Of a stretch of 64,000 bases of DNA, positions 19,098 through 28,629 are shown piece after piece (the first letter of the stretch is position 1; the number at the start of each line of letters is the position of its first letter). The notes below the pieces were generated by a model that saw nothing but the letters and a program-made list of their open reading frames with translations, was not told the DNA's origin and did not search any database. A program made the position numbers and the translations under genes. This DNA comes from Arenicellaceae bacterium. GTDB taxonomy: Bacteria; Pseudomonadota; Gammaproteobacteria; Arenicellales; Arenicellaceae. The DNA lies in assembly GCA_029246505.1 (NCBI GenBank), contig JAQWNC010000005.1, positions 1 through 64,000 of the forward strand, written 5' to 3'.

Positions 19098-19568
19098 ATG
19101 GCACATAAAGAATTAGAAGGTGGTTTAAACGGAAGTGGGCTTCGACTAGCAATAGTTTGTGGAAGGTTTAACAGTTTTATAGTTGATAGCTTACTTTCTG
19201 GGGCAATCGAGACATTGGTTCGGCATGGCGTTCCTGAAAATGCCATTACCCTAGCTAAAGTGCCTGGTGCATTTGAGATCCCTGTAACCGTTAAAGCTTT
19301 AGCAGAAAGCGGTGAGTTCGACGGGGTGTTGGCAATTGGCGCTGTTATCCGAGGTGGTACACCGCATTTCGAATATGTAGCGGGAGAATGTGTGAAAGGT
19401 ATTGGTTCAGTGGCACTGGCTACCGGTATTCCTGTTGGATTTGGAGTGCTTACTGTAGATAGTGTTGAGCAGGCGATTGAAAGGGCGGGTACCAAGGCTG
19501 GGAATAAGGGTGCGGAGGCTGCGGAAGCAGTGCTGGAAACGGCAAATCTGTTAAAACTGATTAAGTGA
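19098..19568 (+). CDS. ribH: 6,7-dimethyl-8-ribityllumazine synthase
   Basis: Condenses the pyrimidine and four-carbon precursors to lumazine, usually as a 60-subunit or pentameric shell. 156 residues. [25 protein letters not shown] and [17 protein letters not shown] are present, the last with the catalytic histidine. It follows the ribB-type gene by 85 bases and precedes nusB, the usual arrangement. Confidence 0.97.
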   Translation: MAHKELEGGLNGSGLRLAIVCGRFNSFIVDSLLSGAIETLVRHGVPENAITLAKVPGAFEIPVTVKALAESGEFDGVLAIGAVIRGGTPHFEYVAGECVKGIGSVALATGIPVGFGVLTVDSVEQAIERAGTKAGNKGAEAAEAVLETANLLKLIK

Positions 19569-19634
19569 TCCTAATGCCTAAATATCGATATAGGTGTATA
19601 AATATGGTTGGGGTTAGCAAGTATAGAGTAATGC

Positions 19635-20081
19635 ATGGTTAAGCGAGCGCTAGATTCTCAAGCCAAGGGCGGCACGCTTGGCCCGAGACATAAAGCACGC
19701 AGGACGGCGGTACAGGCGCTCTATCAATGGGATATAACAGAACAGTCAGCTGATGTTATACGTGATCACTTCATAGAAACAGAGGGTAGCAAAGGGGTTG
19801 ATACCACCTATTTGGCAATGCTGATTTCTGAAGTGCCTCAATATTGTGATGAGTTGGAAAAGGCGTTGACACCGTTTTTAGATCGAACTTTTATTTCATT
19901 GGATCCGATCGAGCGGGCAATACTGCGGATTGGCAGTTATGAATTACTATACCAATTGGAAGTTCCGCCAAAAGCAGTGATTAATGAGGCGATAGAGCTC
20001 GCCAAGGTATTTGGCGCGGAACATAGTTTTCGCTATGTTAATGTGGTTCTGGATAAGCTGGCGGCCTCGAGCCGAGGCTAA
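19635..20081 (+). CDS. nusB: transcription antitermination protein NusB
   Basis: Binds boxA RNA with NusE (ribosomal protein S10) to keep RNA polymerase processive on rRNA operons. The 148-residue all-helical protein has RRTAVQALYQWD near the N-terminus, ILRIGSYELLY, and VINEAIELAKVFG…FRYVNVVLDKLA at the C-terminus. The ATG at 19635 gives a short basic extension of about 18 residues. Confidence 0.96.
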   Translation: MVKRALDSQAKGGTLGPRHKARRTAVQALYQWDITEQSADVIRDHFIETEGSKGVDTTYLAMLISEVPQYCDELEKALTPFLDRTFISLDPIERAILRIGSYELLYQLEVPPKAVINEAIELAKVFGAEHSFRYVNVVLDKLAASSRG

Positions 20082-20104
20082 TCAAATACTGTTTCAGTTC
20101 GTGG

Positions 20105-21082
20105 ATGGATGAATTCGATTTAATTCACCAGTATTTTAAGTATCCTTCCGGGCAAAATTCGAAAGTCGAAATTGGAGTAGGAGATGATGCCGCTGTTCTG
20201 ACGGTAGCTGCAGGACAATCTCTCGTTGTCTGTGCCGACACAATGGTCAGTGGAGTCCATTTCTTCCCGGCTACGCTGCCGTCTAATCTAGGGTATAAAC
20301 TCGCGATGGTCAATTTAAGCGACCTGGCTGCTATGGGGGCTAAACCTATTTGGGCAACGTTATGTTTAACACTGCCCGAGCCAGATGAGACTTGGTTGGA
20401 GTCATTCTCAAACGGCCTATATGAGGCATTAGACAGTTATGATGTAGCGTTAGTTGGTGGCGATACGACTAAAGGCCCTATGACGCTTACCTTACAATTG
20501 GGCGGTGAACTCGAAGTTGGACAGGCTATAAAGCGTAGCGGTGCCAGATTAGGAGATTCCGTATGGGTAAGTGGAGAGTTAGGTGTCGCAGCCTATGCCC
20601 TGAGTTTGCTAGGTGATAACAATTCTGGAGACGTTATTGAGACAGCGAAGTTAGATGGGCTGCAGGAATATTTGGAGCGCCCAGAGGCTCGAATTGACCT
20701 TGGTTTGGCGCTAGTTGGTATCGCATCCTCTTGTATTGATGTGTCTGATGGCTTGTTCGCTGATGCAGCCCATATTTGTCAGGCAAGTAAAGTTGGTATC
20801 GATCTGAAATTAGACTGTTTGCCTCTGCATCCAAGTGTGGTTGAACATATAGCGCCTGAGAAAGCCTTGGATTGTGCAGTGACCGGAGGTGATGACTACG
20901 AATTATTATTCACTGTAGGCCCCGATAAACAACAGGTTTTGTTCGAAATATCTAGCCGATTAGGGATTAGCGTTACCAAGATAGGTAGTGTCACGAATAC
21001 GGGACTAGTACGTTGTTTTAATGATAATGTTGATGTTAGCGCCGAATATGCAGGCAAGTCGGGATTCATCCACTTTACTTAA
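20105..21082 (+). CDS. thiL: thiamine-monophosphate kinase
   Basis: Phosphorylates thiamine monophosphate to the active cofactor thiamine pyrophosphate. 325 residues of the AIR-synthase/ThiL fold: IGVGDDAAVL near 26-35 for metal and ATP, LSDLAAMGAKP, LVGGDTTKG, CIDVSDGLFADAAHI and TGGDDYELLFTV. It lies 23 bases after nusB, the classical order, and is probably in the same transcript. Confidence 0.97.
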   Translation: MDEFDLIHQYFKYPSGQNSKVEIGVGDDAAVLTVAAGQSLVVCADTMVSGVHFFPATLPSNLGYKLAMVNLSDLAAMGAKPIWATLCLTLPEPDETWLESFSNGLYEALDSYDVALVGGDTTKGPMTLTLQLGGELEVGQAIKRSGARLGDSVWVSGELGVAAYALSLLGDNNSGDVIETAKLDGLQEYLERPEARIDLGLALVGIASSCIDVSDGLFADAAHICQASKVGIDLKLDCLPLHPSVVEHIAPEKALDCAVTGGDDYELLFTVGPDKQQVLFEISSRLGISVTKIGSVTNTGLVRCFNDNVDVSAEYAGKSGFIHFT

Positions 21083-21242
21083 GTTTGGGTTCGTTCTATT
21101 CAAATAATACATTGAAGAGGCTTATCAGTAGCGACCCCTGCGATACCCTTAAAAGTAACTGGTGTTGGCCATGATCTATTGATCAAGTATCCGAAGCTAT
21201 CCTGGTATCTAATAGTGTTGCGGGGTATCAAAATCTGAAGTT

Positions 21243-21734
21243 ATGAAAGACGTTCACCATACCGCCATTGCGGCTAAGTTTAATTTACGGAATCCAGTGC
21301 ATTTTATCGCACTCGGATTTGGTAGCGGGCTGCTAAAGCCGGCACCCGGAACTTGGGGTACTTTGGCTGGGGTTCCCATATATATTGGGCTAAGTTCATT
21401 TTCTTTAATCACTTACTTAATCGTAACAGCGTTTGCCTTTTTGATCGGTATTTGGTTTTGTGATATTACTTGCAGGGATGCAGGTGTGCATGACCATGGA
21501 GCCATCGTCTGGGATGAAATCGTTGGGTTGTTAATAACGATGGCTTTTGTACCATTTGCCTGGTCAAATTTGGTGTTAGGGTTTTTACTATTTCGCTTAT
21601 TCGATATTCTTAAACCCTGGCCGATTCGTGTATTGGATCGGCAAGTTGGCGGTGGTTTTGGCGTAATGGTTGATGATGTGCTAGCTGGGGTATTTGCTGG
21701 CACTATATTATTTCTGGTGCCTTTTTGGAGATGA
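21243..21734 (+). CDS. pgpA: phosphatidylglycerophosphatase A
   Basis: Dephosphorylates phosphatidylglycerophosphate to phosphatidylglycerol in the inner membrane. 163 residues with several membrane helices and the family blocks GFGSGLLKPAPGTWGTL, HDHGAIVWDEIVG and RLFDILKPWPIR. It follows thiL after 160 bases and precedes ampD by 6. Confidence 0.96.
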   Translation: MKDVHHTAIAAKFNLRNPVHFIALGFGSGLLKPAPGTWGTLAGVPIYIGLSSFSLITYLIVTAFAFLIGIWFCDITCRDAGVHDHGAIVWDEIVGLLITMAFVPFAWSNLVLGFLLFRLFDILKPWPIRVLDRQVGGGFGVMVDDVLAGVFAGTILFLVPFWR

Positions 21735-21740
21735 GCTTGA

Positions 21741-22301
21741 ATGATAGCTGATTTATTTCTTAAGGACGGTTGGATTCAAGGTGTGGAACATGTGCCTTCT
21801 GATAATTATGATGAACGCCCAACTGGTGAGGTGCCTGAACTGTTGGTTATTCATTGTATAAGCCTTCCACCCGGGGAATATGGAGGCAGTGAAGTTTGTG
21901 ATTTCTTTCAAAATCAATTGGATTACTCTGCGCACCCGTATTTTAACGAAATACAGCATTTGCAGGTTTCATCTCATTTTTTAATTGAGCGTAAAGGCCG
22001 TGTAGTGCAGTTTGTTAGCACGGAACAAAGAGCTTGGCATGCAGGAGAGTCGGCGTATCACGGAAGGGCTACGGTAAATAATTTTTCAATAGGAATAGAG
22101 CTTGAAGGAATGGATGGTGATGTTTTTGAGCGCGAGCAATACACATCATTAGCAAAACTATCCCGAACACTTATGAGGGCTTACCCAAAAATCGGCACTA
22201 GTTCAATCACGGGGCATAGTGATATCGCACCAGGCCGTAAAACAGATCCAGGCCCAGGATTCGATTGGGCTCTCTACAAACGATTTATAAGTAACTCTTG
22301 A
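21741..22301 (+). CDS. ampD: 1,6-anhydro-N-acetylmuramyl-L-alanine amidase
   Basis: Cytoplasmic zinc amidase that cleaves the peptide from recycled anhydro-muropeptides and thereby keeps the beta-lactamase inducer low in species with ampC-ampR. 186 residues. Zinc ligands are visible as the His in LLVIHCISLPPG, the His in TGHSDIAPGRKTDPGPGF and the Asp in that motif. It has no signal peptide, consistent with AmpD rather than a secreted AmiD-type enzyme. Confidence 0.95.
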   Translation: MIADLFLKDGWIQGVEHVPSDNYDERPTGEVPELLVIHCISLPPGEYGGSEVCDFFQNQLDYSAHPYFNEIQHLQVSSHFLIERKGRVVQFVSTEQRAWHAGESAYHGRATVNNFSIGIELEGMDGDVFEREQYTSLAKLSRTLMRAYPKIGTSSITGHSDIAPGRKTDPGPGFDWALYKRFISNS

Positions 22302-22403
22302 TGGAAGCTTGAATTTTACTTGAATAAACCCATCTATTACTCTAGCTGTGGCTATTTGGGTCTAGTCCCTAATACAGAACAATAACGGTATTGATTTTAA
22401 TTT

Positions 22404-22853
22404 ATGCAATTTGATGAACTACAAAGTTGGGTAGAAGACAGTTTCCCTGAAGCGCAGGGTAAGGCAGGAAACTGGCTCATTGACGATGGTGAATTAACAG
22501 TTCAGATTCTGGCTGATCCGAGCTTTGGCCGGATGCGAATTATTATATCGCTAAATAAAATTAGTGAAGTTGATCCATCTATTTATTCACGGTTATTGCA
22601 AGCAAATTTTGAAAGTAGGCTTGATGCGCGTTATGCGATAAGTAATGGGTATATCTGGAGTGTGTTTATTCACCCTTTAGAATCGCTTAACGAGGACTTG
22701 TTAGATTCGGGGTATTTACAAACCCTGACAGCGGCACAAACATTTGGTACCAGCTATACTTCTGGGGTAGCAAGCTTTGGTAAAGGTTCCGACCCCGCAG
22801 CTGCTGAATTTGCCATGTTGCAAGAACTTAAACGGACTAACCGACTGATGTAA
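22404..22853 (+). CDS. CesT/YbjN-like small protein
   Basis: A 149-residue acidic protein with a mixed alpha-beta pattern resembling the Tir-chaperone (CesT) fold: FDELQSWVEDSF, a beta-rich middle (MRIIISLNKISEV) and LLQANFESRLDARYAISNGYIWSVFIHP. No type III secretion genes are nearby, so an actual secretion-chaperone role is not supported. It converges on lexA with only 8 bases between the stops. Confidence 0.6.
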   Translation: MQFDELQSWVEDSFPEAQGKAGNWLIDDGELTVQILADPSFGRMRIIISLNKISEVDPSIYSRLLQANFESRLDARYAISNGYIWSVFIHPLESLNEDLLDSGYLQTLTAAQTFGTSYTSGVASFGKGSDPAAAEFAMLQELKRTNRLM

Positions 22854-22861
22854 TTGCTCAG

Positions 22862-23662
22862 CTAGTGAATGGTGTTTCGTATAACTCCAACTGCGATACC
22901 TTCTATGGCAAACTCTTGATGTTCAAGATCAACGACAATTGGTTCATAAGCGGGATTTTCCGCAATTAACTCGATGGTTTTACTTTGTTCGTTTTCTCGT
23001 TTAAAGCGCTTAACCGTAACGTCGGTGTCAAGGCGCGCAACCACAACCTGATTATTTTCGGCTATAACGGCACTTTTTACGGCTAAAATATCTCCATCCA
23101 TAATGCCGATATCTTGCATACTATCGCCACGAACGCGCAATAGATAGTCAGGTGTCCGAGAAAATACGCTTGTGTCGATATTGATATGTGACTCAATATT
23201 GCCAGTTGCAAGAATGGGCTCACCTGCGGCTACGGAGCCAACTATAGGTAATTGTTCGAATTCATTAATAGCTACTTTGGTGAACGGCACAACATTATTT
23301 TTGCCGGTACCTTGTGTGTTATTTCTATTGTTTCTTGTAGAACTGAAATGAGTAGAACTAACATTGGAACTTAGATGAGGTTTGTTAGATGCATGGCCTA
23401 TCACTTGTACTGGTTCAATTTTTCTGAAATTTGGCACCTTTTTAGGTTTATTAGTGATTAATTGTATTCCTCTCGATGTGCCACTTTTAAGGATGATTTC
23501 CCCTTTTTTAGCGAGCGCTTTTAAATGGTCTTCTGCAGCGTTAGCTGAACGAAAACCGAAGTAATTTGCTATTTCAATACGAGTAGGTGGCGCGCCAGTT
23601 TCGGTGATTGCTTGCTGAATGAAATCGAGTATTTCTGTTTGCCGTTTGGTTAACTCTTTCAT
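22862..23662 (-). CDS. lexA: LexA repressor with extended linker
   Basis: Represses SOS genes and cleaves itself when RecA filaments form on damaged DNA. The winged-helix DNA-binding domain is at residues 1-70, with the serine peptidase fold from about 135. The cleavage pair is A146-G147 (VGSVAAGEP), the nucleophile S181 (GDSMQD) and the lysine K218, with the same Ser-Lys spacing of 37 as E. coli. It has 266 residues rather than about 202. The extra residues form an Asn/Ser/Thr-rich, probably disordered linker at about 72-130. A LexA box lies upstream. Confidence 0.97.
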   Translation of the reverse strand: MKELTKRQTEILDFIQQAITETGAPPTRIEIANYFGFRSANAAEDHLKALAKKGEIILKSGTSRGIQLITNKPKKVPNFRKIEPVQVIGHASNKPHLSSNVSSTHFSSTRNNRNNTQGTGKNNVVPFTKVAINEFEQLPIVGSVAAGEPILATGNIESHINIDTSVFSRTPDYLLRVRGDSMQDIGIMDGDILAVKSAVIAENNQVVVARLDTDVTVKRFKRENEQSKTIELIAENPAYEPIVVDLEHQEFAIEGIAVGVIRNTIH

Positions 23663-23711
23663 GTTGACGCGTATCCTTGGCTAAGAAAGCAGCCTATACC
23701 CTAACATAATA

Positions 23712-23727
23712 CTGGGTATATAAACAG
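23712..23727. promoter_or_regulatory. LexA (SOS) box
   Basis: CTGGGTATATAAACAG fits the CTG-N10-CAG operator with an AT-rich centre. It lies 50 bases upstream of the lexA start, as expected for autoregulation. Confidence 0.85.
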
Positions 23728-23817
23728 TACATTATTGACGAGGCTGATGGCTTCCCTATGTGGGATCTTTTCTCGCATACAATCAACTGAATAAGCTAGG
23801 AAGGGGTGTTTAGATAT

Positions 23818-24039
23818 TTAAGTACGGTTGCGGTATATAATGCGACCTTTGGTAAGGTCATACGGTGTCAACTGCACTGTTACCGTGTCCCCGCGCAGTA
23901 TTCGTATATAGTTTTTGCGCATTTTTCCTGAAATATGTGCATTTACTACGTGACCATTTTCGAGTTCAACCCGAAATTGGGTGTTGGGAAGTGCGTCTAC
24001 GACGGTCCCTTCCATTTCAATTTGATCTTCTTTTGGCAC
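23818..24039 (-). CDS. infA: translation initiation factor IF-1
   Basis: 73-residue OB-fold protein that occupies the ribosomal A site during initiation. [22 protein letters not shown] and [14 protein letters not shown] are the family sequence, and the length is exactly typical. It sits next to bpt and aat, a common proteobacterial neighbourhood. Confidence 0.98.
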   Translation of the reverse strand: MPKEDQIEMEGTVVDALPNTQFRVELENGHVVNAHISGKMRKNYIRILRGDTVTVQLTPYDLTKGRIIYRNRT

Positions 24040-24185
24040 TCACACTCTCTATTTATGTCTTATTTTAGCGGGCGTATGATGCACCATACGTGCCGAGCAG
24101 TAAAGGGGGAAAGGACTTGGCTTATCAGGTACCGTTCGGGATTAGAATTTGGGTGGTGGACCGCTTGTAATTACCACGAGTAGTT

Positions 24186-24908
24186 TTAGGATGCCGGATT
24201 TTTTATTTGGATCCAACGTTGGTTTAAATAGAATTCCAGCGGTGCGAAGCGTGTTTTGTAATTCATTTTTTCAGATTCTTCAATCCAATAGCCCAAATAC
24301 ACATAATCTAATTCTTTAGATTTTACTTCTTTAATCATTTCTAAAATTGCGAAGGTACCCAGACTTCTGGTGTACATGTCAGGGTCAAAAAAAGTGTAGG
24401 CAGCTGACACGCCATCATCCAACCGGTCGATAACACTTACAGCGATTAGTTTATTGTCGAGGTAAAAACAGTTGAACCACGTGTCTGTATTTTTCGACAT
24501 TAGAAACTCTCGATAACGCTGTGGATCGTCATCACACATGGAGCTTTCAGGGTGTCTGGACTTTTGGTACTTCAAGTAGAGTTTAAAGTGCTCAGCATCA
24601 TAATAAGCATTCGTTCGTTCGACCACTATGTCGTGGTTTTTCTTCAACACCCTACGTTGGCTTCGGTTGGGTCGGAAAACCTTAACTGGGATGCGTACAG
24701 ATACACATGACTTACAGTTATCACAATGCGGGCGATAAATCATATTGCCGCTGCGGCGAAAGCCATTGCGGGTAAGTTGGCTGATCGACGCTAGTGAATG
24801 CGAGTATTCCGGGTCAACTACGAGCGAAGTGGAATTGCGCGCTTCCAGATAGGGGCATGGTTCTGGGATGGTCAGATATAGGCTTATTTTTGAAACGCGT
24901 TTGTTCAT
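24186..24908 (-). CDS. bpt: aspartate/glutamate leucyltransferase (arginyl-transferase family)
   Basis: Adds leucine from Leu-tRNA to proteins with N-terminal Asp or Glu, marking them for degradation through ClpS and ClpAP. 240 residues. The cysteine cluster CPY (about 18), PHCDNCKSC near 60-68 and later blocks NRSQRRVLKKN and LDYVYLGYWIEES are family features. The gene lies 24 bases after aat on the same strand, so two N-degron enzymes are co-transcribed. Confidence 0.94.
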   Translation of the reverse strand: MNKRVSKISLYLTIPEPCPYLEARNSTSLVVDPEYSHSLASISQLTRNGFRRSGNMIYRPHCDNCKSCVSVRIPVKVFRPNRSQRRVLKKNHDIVVERTNAYYDAEHFKLYLKYQKSRHPESSMCDDDPQRYREFLMSKNTDTWFNCFYLDNKLIAVSVIDRLDDGVSAAYTFFDPDMYTRSLGTFAILEMIKEVKSKELDYVYLGYWIEESEKMNYKTRFAPLEFYLNQRWIQIKNPAS

Positions 24909-24932
24909 TCTACGTTTGTATAATTATTACTT

Positions 24933-25634
24933 TTATAGGTTAAGCCGATTAGGCCATGTAAGCCACGCAGTCTGATCAGTTGGGATTGCTGCTGCCTGTT
25001 CGAGCCTGCAAAGATAGTCATCTCTAGCGAGCTCTCTGGCTCCCATACTAAGCAGATGTGGTGAGCTAACTTGGCAATCAATCAACTCGAAGCCCGCTTC
25101 AGACAATTGTTTGCAAACGCTTACCAATACGAGTTTCGACGCGTTACCTATGGCGCTGAACATACTCTCTCCGAAGAATACTTTTCCAACACTGACACCA
25201 TATAGTCCTCCAACCAGCTGGTTTTCCTGCCATACCTCAATAGAATGAGCATGTTGATTTTCAAATAGGCGCTTATATGCAGACTTCATTTCTCCAGTTA
25301 TCCATGTGCCTGGCTCTCTCTGTTGAGCCCTGCTTTGAGCGCAGCCTTCAAGTACTCCTTCAAAATCCTGATCGCAGCTTAGGGTTAATTTAGTCTGACG
25401 AATAAAGCGTCTCAGACTTCTACTTATATGAATATCTTCCGGAAATATTACTGTCCGAGGATCTGGCGACCACCACAAAATAGGTTGGTCTTCGTTAAAC
25501 CAGGGGAAGATCCCACTGCGGTAGGCTTCAAGCAGCGTGTGGGATTCAAGGTTACCTCCAGCAGCCAACAGACCATCAGCTCCAGCTAGTCTTGGGTCGG
25601 GAAATCCTAAATGCTTAGAGGAATATGCTTTCAC
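24933..25634 (-). CDS. aat: leucyl/phenylalanyl-tRNA--protein transferase
   Basis: Adds Leu or Phe to proteins with N-terminal Arg or Lys, the other bacterial N-degron route. 233 residues starting at GTG. GLLAAGGNLE, AYRSGIFPWF, ILWWSPDPR and GGLYGVSVGKVFFGESMFS are the family signature. It precedes bpt and infA. No clpA or clpS is seen in the window. Confidence 0.97.
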   Translation of the reverse strand: MKAYSSKHLGFPDPRLAGADGLLAAGGNLESHTLLEAYRSGIFPWFNEDQPILWWSPDPRTVIFPEDIHISRSLRRFIRQTKLTLSCDQDFEGVLEGCAQSRAQQREPGTWITGEMKSAYKRLFENQHAHSIEVWQENQLVGGLYGVSVGKVFFGESMFSAIGNASKLVLVSVCKQLSEAGFELIDCQVSSPHLLSMGARELARDDYLCRLEQAAAIPTDQTAWLTWPNRLNL

Positions 25635-25679
25635 AAGTTCTATTTAGCACTCATGCGATTAAGTACATCGTATATTACC

Positions 25680-26834
25680 CTATTTATCCTTGTCCGCGCG
25701 AAACGGAGAATGTGCGCCGAGTTGTTCAGTATATCGATCTATGTGGCTATTTTCTTCTTTAGTATATTGCTCAACGGCGCTCATAAAACGTGGATCATTT
25801 AACCAATGGTAAGAGTATGTTTTTATCGGTAAGAGGCCCCGAGCCAGTTTGTGCTCACCTTGGGCGCCAGCCTCGAATAACTTTAATCCATTATTTATAC
25901 AATGTTCAATGGGTTGATAATAACAAGTTTCAAAATGTAAGCTGTGGTAATCGTTGTTCGCTCCCCAGTAACGTCCGTACAAGGCGCTGTCACCTATGTA
26001 AAATAACCCACCTGCTAAAAAGACGTTTTCGCACTTAGCAAATAGAAATAATACTGACTCAGGCATGTCGCTTGTAATCCGCTCGAAAAATTCTCGATTT
26101 AAGTATTGTTGGGCACCATATCTCTGGATAGTTCGTGTATAAAAGTTGAACATTTCATCTGTATGTTGTGCTTCTATTTGATCATTACTTATGGCGATGT
26201 ATTTTATGCCTGCATCAGTAATTCGCCGGCGTTCACGCCGAATATTTTTGCGTTTCTTATGTGACATATCGGTTAGAAAATCATTGAAACTTTCGTAATT
26301 CTTATTGCGCCAGTGAAATTGTGACCCGCTACGCCGCGTGATCTCGGCATGGGATAAAAAACTATTGTCTTGTTCGGTGGTAAATAGCCAATGAACAGAT
26401 GAAACATTTAGGTCATCGGCAAGTTTAAACACCTTATCTAAAAGCACTTGACGAATTTCCTGACTATCGTATGTACCAGGTTTGACGATTAATCTGGCGC
26501 CATTAACCGGTGTAAAAGGGATCGCACATAGTAGTTTTGGGTAGTATTTGAGCCCTGCACGGTTGTAGGCCTCAGCCCACGCCCAATCGAATACATATTC
26601 ACCATGTGAGTGATCTTTCAAATAAAACGGCATGATACCCACGATATTTTGTTTTTTCGTGCCGCTGTAAACTACAATATGCTGAGGCAACCATCCTGTT
26701 TTTTGGCCGACACAACCACTTTCTTCCAACGCACCAAGAAAAGCGTGCCGAGTGAATGGGTGAGCAGTTCCTGCACAGGCATCCCAAGCGGTGGCGTCTA
26801 TGGACGAGATGTTCTCAATTACTTCGGCGAACAT
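25680..26834 (-). CDS. FemAB-like GNAT acyltransferase
   Basis: A 384-residue cytoplasmic protein of the family annotated as peptidoglycan biosynthesis/recognition GNAT enzymes (PF04339). Typical blocks: AWDACAGTAHPFTRHAFLGALEESGCV, MSHKKRKNIRRERRR, AGGLFYIGDSALYGRYWGA and FETCYYQPIEHCI. The real substrate is not established for the family. Its start lies 104 bases from the divergent nadE start. Confidence 0.85.
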   Translation of the reverse strand: MFAEVIENISSIDATAWDACAGTAHPFTRHAFLGALEESGCVGQKTGWLPQHIVVYSGTKKQNIVGIMPFYLKDHSHGEYVFDWAWAEAYNRAGLKYYPKLLCAIPFTPVNGARLIVKPGTYDSQEIRQVLLDKVFKLADDLNVSSVHWLFTTEQDNSFLSHAEITRRSGSQFHWRNKNYESFNDFLTDMSHKKRKNIRRERRRITDAGIKYIAISNDQIEAQHTDEMFNFYTRTIQRYGAQQYLNREFFERITSDMPESVLFLFAKCENVFLAGGLFYIGDSALYGRYWGANNDYHSLHFETCYYQPIEHCINNGLKLFEAGAQGEHKLARGLLPIKTYSYHWLNDPRFMSAVEQYTKEENSHIDRYTEQLGAHSPFRADKDK

Positions 26835-26938
26835 CGCAAAATCTCCGTGAAGGATGGCTGCAGTTAAGATACATTTGCAGTCTCAATCTTACCAACACCA
26901 TTGGCTATTGCCAGCAAACTAACGAATTTTCAAAACAT

Positions 26939-28585
26939 ATGCTTTTACCAAAAATTGCTTTAGCGCAAATTAATACGCTGGTCGGTGGCGTAAATCAGAA
27001 TGTAGAGAAAATCATAGCGTTTGCCAGTAAGGCTAAGGAGCAGTTAAGTGCTGATTTAGTGGTGTTTCCAGAACTTGCCATAACCGGTTATCCGCCAGAA
27101 GACTTATTACTTAGGCCGAGTTTTCTTGAGTTATCAGATCAAGGTATTGAGCAACTACTGGAACTATCGAATCAGGTAGCGCTATTGCTGGGTGCTCCAC
27201 GAACTAGCGAAGACGGCCTACATAATTGTGCGTTGTTACTTGCAAATGGCGAAATTCAGGCGCAGTACAGTAAGTACGAGTTACCAAATTATAGTGTGTT
27301 TGATGAAAAACGGTATTTCTTGGCGGGTAGCAAACCTTGTGTGTTTGAGTTGGCCGGCGTGAATATTGGTATTACGATTTGCGAAGATATCTGGAAGGAA
27401 TGTGCTGTAGAAGCGTCGGTAGACGCCGGAGCACAGTTAGTAATCAATATAAACTCGTCTCCGTTTCACGCGGGCAAGGTTGCGGAGCGTTACCATTTGG
27501 TTGCGAATAAAGCACGAAAACTAAATTGTCCGATAATTTACGTCAATCAGGTGGGTGGGCAAGATGAACTGTTATTTGATGGGGGTAGTTTTTGTGTAAA
27601 TGCCGATGGCGCTCTGATGCAACGATGCGAGTGTTTCAGCGAGCAGTTAGATTTTGTTCAAGTAACCCAGTCGCAAGATAGCAATACTTCGTTTGCACTA
27701 GATGCTGGCACAGTAGCCGCAGAGCTCGATGAACACGCAAGTATTTATCAGGCATTGGTCATGGGAGTACGGGATTATGTAGAGAAAAACGGGTTTCCTG
27801 GCGTCATAATAGGATTGTCTGGTGGAATTGACTCTGCCCTTACCGCCGCTATAGCTACTGATGCTCTTGGTTCAGACCGGGTTGCAGTTGTGATGATGCC
27901 ATTTTACTATACCTCAAAGATGAGTATGGAAGATGCTGAGTCTGAAGCTAAAGCTTTGGATATCGAATACCATGTGGTTCCTATTGAGCCGATGTATAAG
28001 GCGTTTATGCAAGAGTTAACGCCATTATTTGATGATGTGAGTAGCGATGTTACTGAGCAAAATATTCAGGCACGTTGCCGCGGTGTATTGCTGATGGCGC
28101 TATCAAATAAGAATGGTTATATGGTGCTAACTACTGGCAACAAAAGCGAAATGGCAGTCGGTTACGCGACGCTTTACGGGGATATGGTTGGTGGATACTC
28201 GGCGATAAAGGATGTGCCTAAAATGATGGTCTATGAGTTAGCCAAATATCGAAATAGTATTTCTCAAGCGATTCCTGAGCGCATCATTACCAGACCCCCG
28301 AGTGCCGAGTTGGCTCCTGATCAAATCGATGAGGATAGCCTTCCTCCATATGAAGTATTGGATGCCATTCTCGAACTATACATTGAGGATGATGTTTCTC
28401 CGCGGTTGATCGTGGAGCAAGGTTTTGCTGAGGATACGGTCTATCGAGTAGTGAATATGGTCGATCGCAACGAATACAAGCGACGTCAAGCAGCACCTGG
28501 GGTGAGAATCTCACGGCGTGCATTTGGAAGAGATCGACGCTACCCTATCACCTCTGGATTCAAAAAAATCTTACCTGGAAGCTAA
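26939..28585 (+). CDS. nadE: glutamine-dependent NAD+ synthase
   Basis: Amidates nicotinic acid adenine dinucleotide to NAD using glutamine nitrogen. The N-terminal nitrilase-fold glutaminase shows the Glu-Lys-Cys triad in VFPELAITGYPPEDLL, KYELPNYSVFDEKRYF and ITICEDIW. The C-terminal synthetase has the pyrophosphate loop GLSGGIDSAL at about 285-294. The frame extends upstream to 26756, but the ATG at 26939 gives MLLPKIALAQINTLVGG, the family N-terminus, and 548 residues. Confidence 0.97.
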   Translation: MLLPKIALAQINTLVGGVNQNVEKIIAFASKAKEQLSADLVVFPELAITGYPPEDLLLRPSFLELSDQGIEQLLELSNQVALLLGAPRTSEDGLHNCALLLANGEIQAQYSKYELPNYSVFDEKRYFLAGSKPCVFELAGVNIGITICEDIWKECAVEASVDAGAQLVININSSPFHAGKVAERYHLVANKARKLNCPIIYVNQVGGQDELLFDGGSFCVNADGALMQRCECFSEQLDFVQVTQSQDSNTSFALDAGTVAAELDEHASIYQALVMGVRDYVEKNGFPGVIIGLSGGIDSALTAAIATDALGSDRVAVVMMPFYYTSKMSMEDAESEAKALDIEYHVVPIEPMYKAFMQELTPLFDDVSSDVTEQNIQARCRGVLLMALSNKNGYMVLTTGNKSEMAVGYATLYGDMVGGYSAIKDVPKMMVYELAKYRNSISQAIPERIITRPPSAELAPDQIDEDSLPPYEVLDAILELYIEDDVSPRLIVEQGFAEDTVYRVVNMVDRNEYKRRQAAPGVRISRRAFGRDRRYPITSGFKKILPGS

Positions 28586-28629
28586 TCTGGGAACTCGCAT
28601 TGGAGGTACAAACCGACGCCTAATTGGGC

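Noticed and set aside
22404-22853. CesT-like protein as part of a type III secretion system
   Set aside because: No secretion, effector or needle genes are nearby; the fold occurs in many non-secretion proteins.
26756-26938. N-terminal extension of nadE
   Set aside because: It lies antisense to the start of the acyltransferase gene and lacks the family sequence; the ATG at 26939 gives the normal N-terminus.
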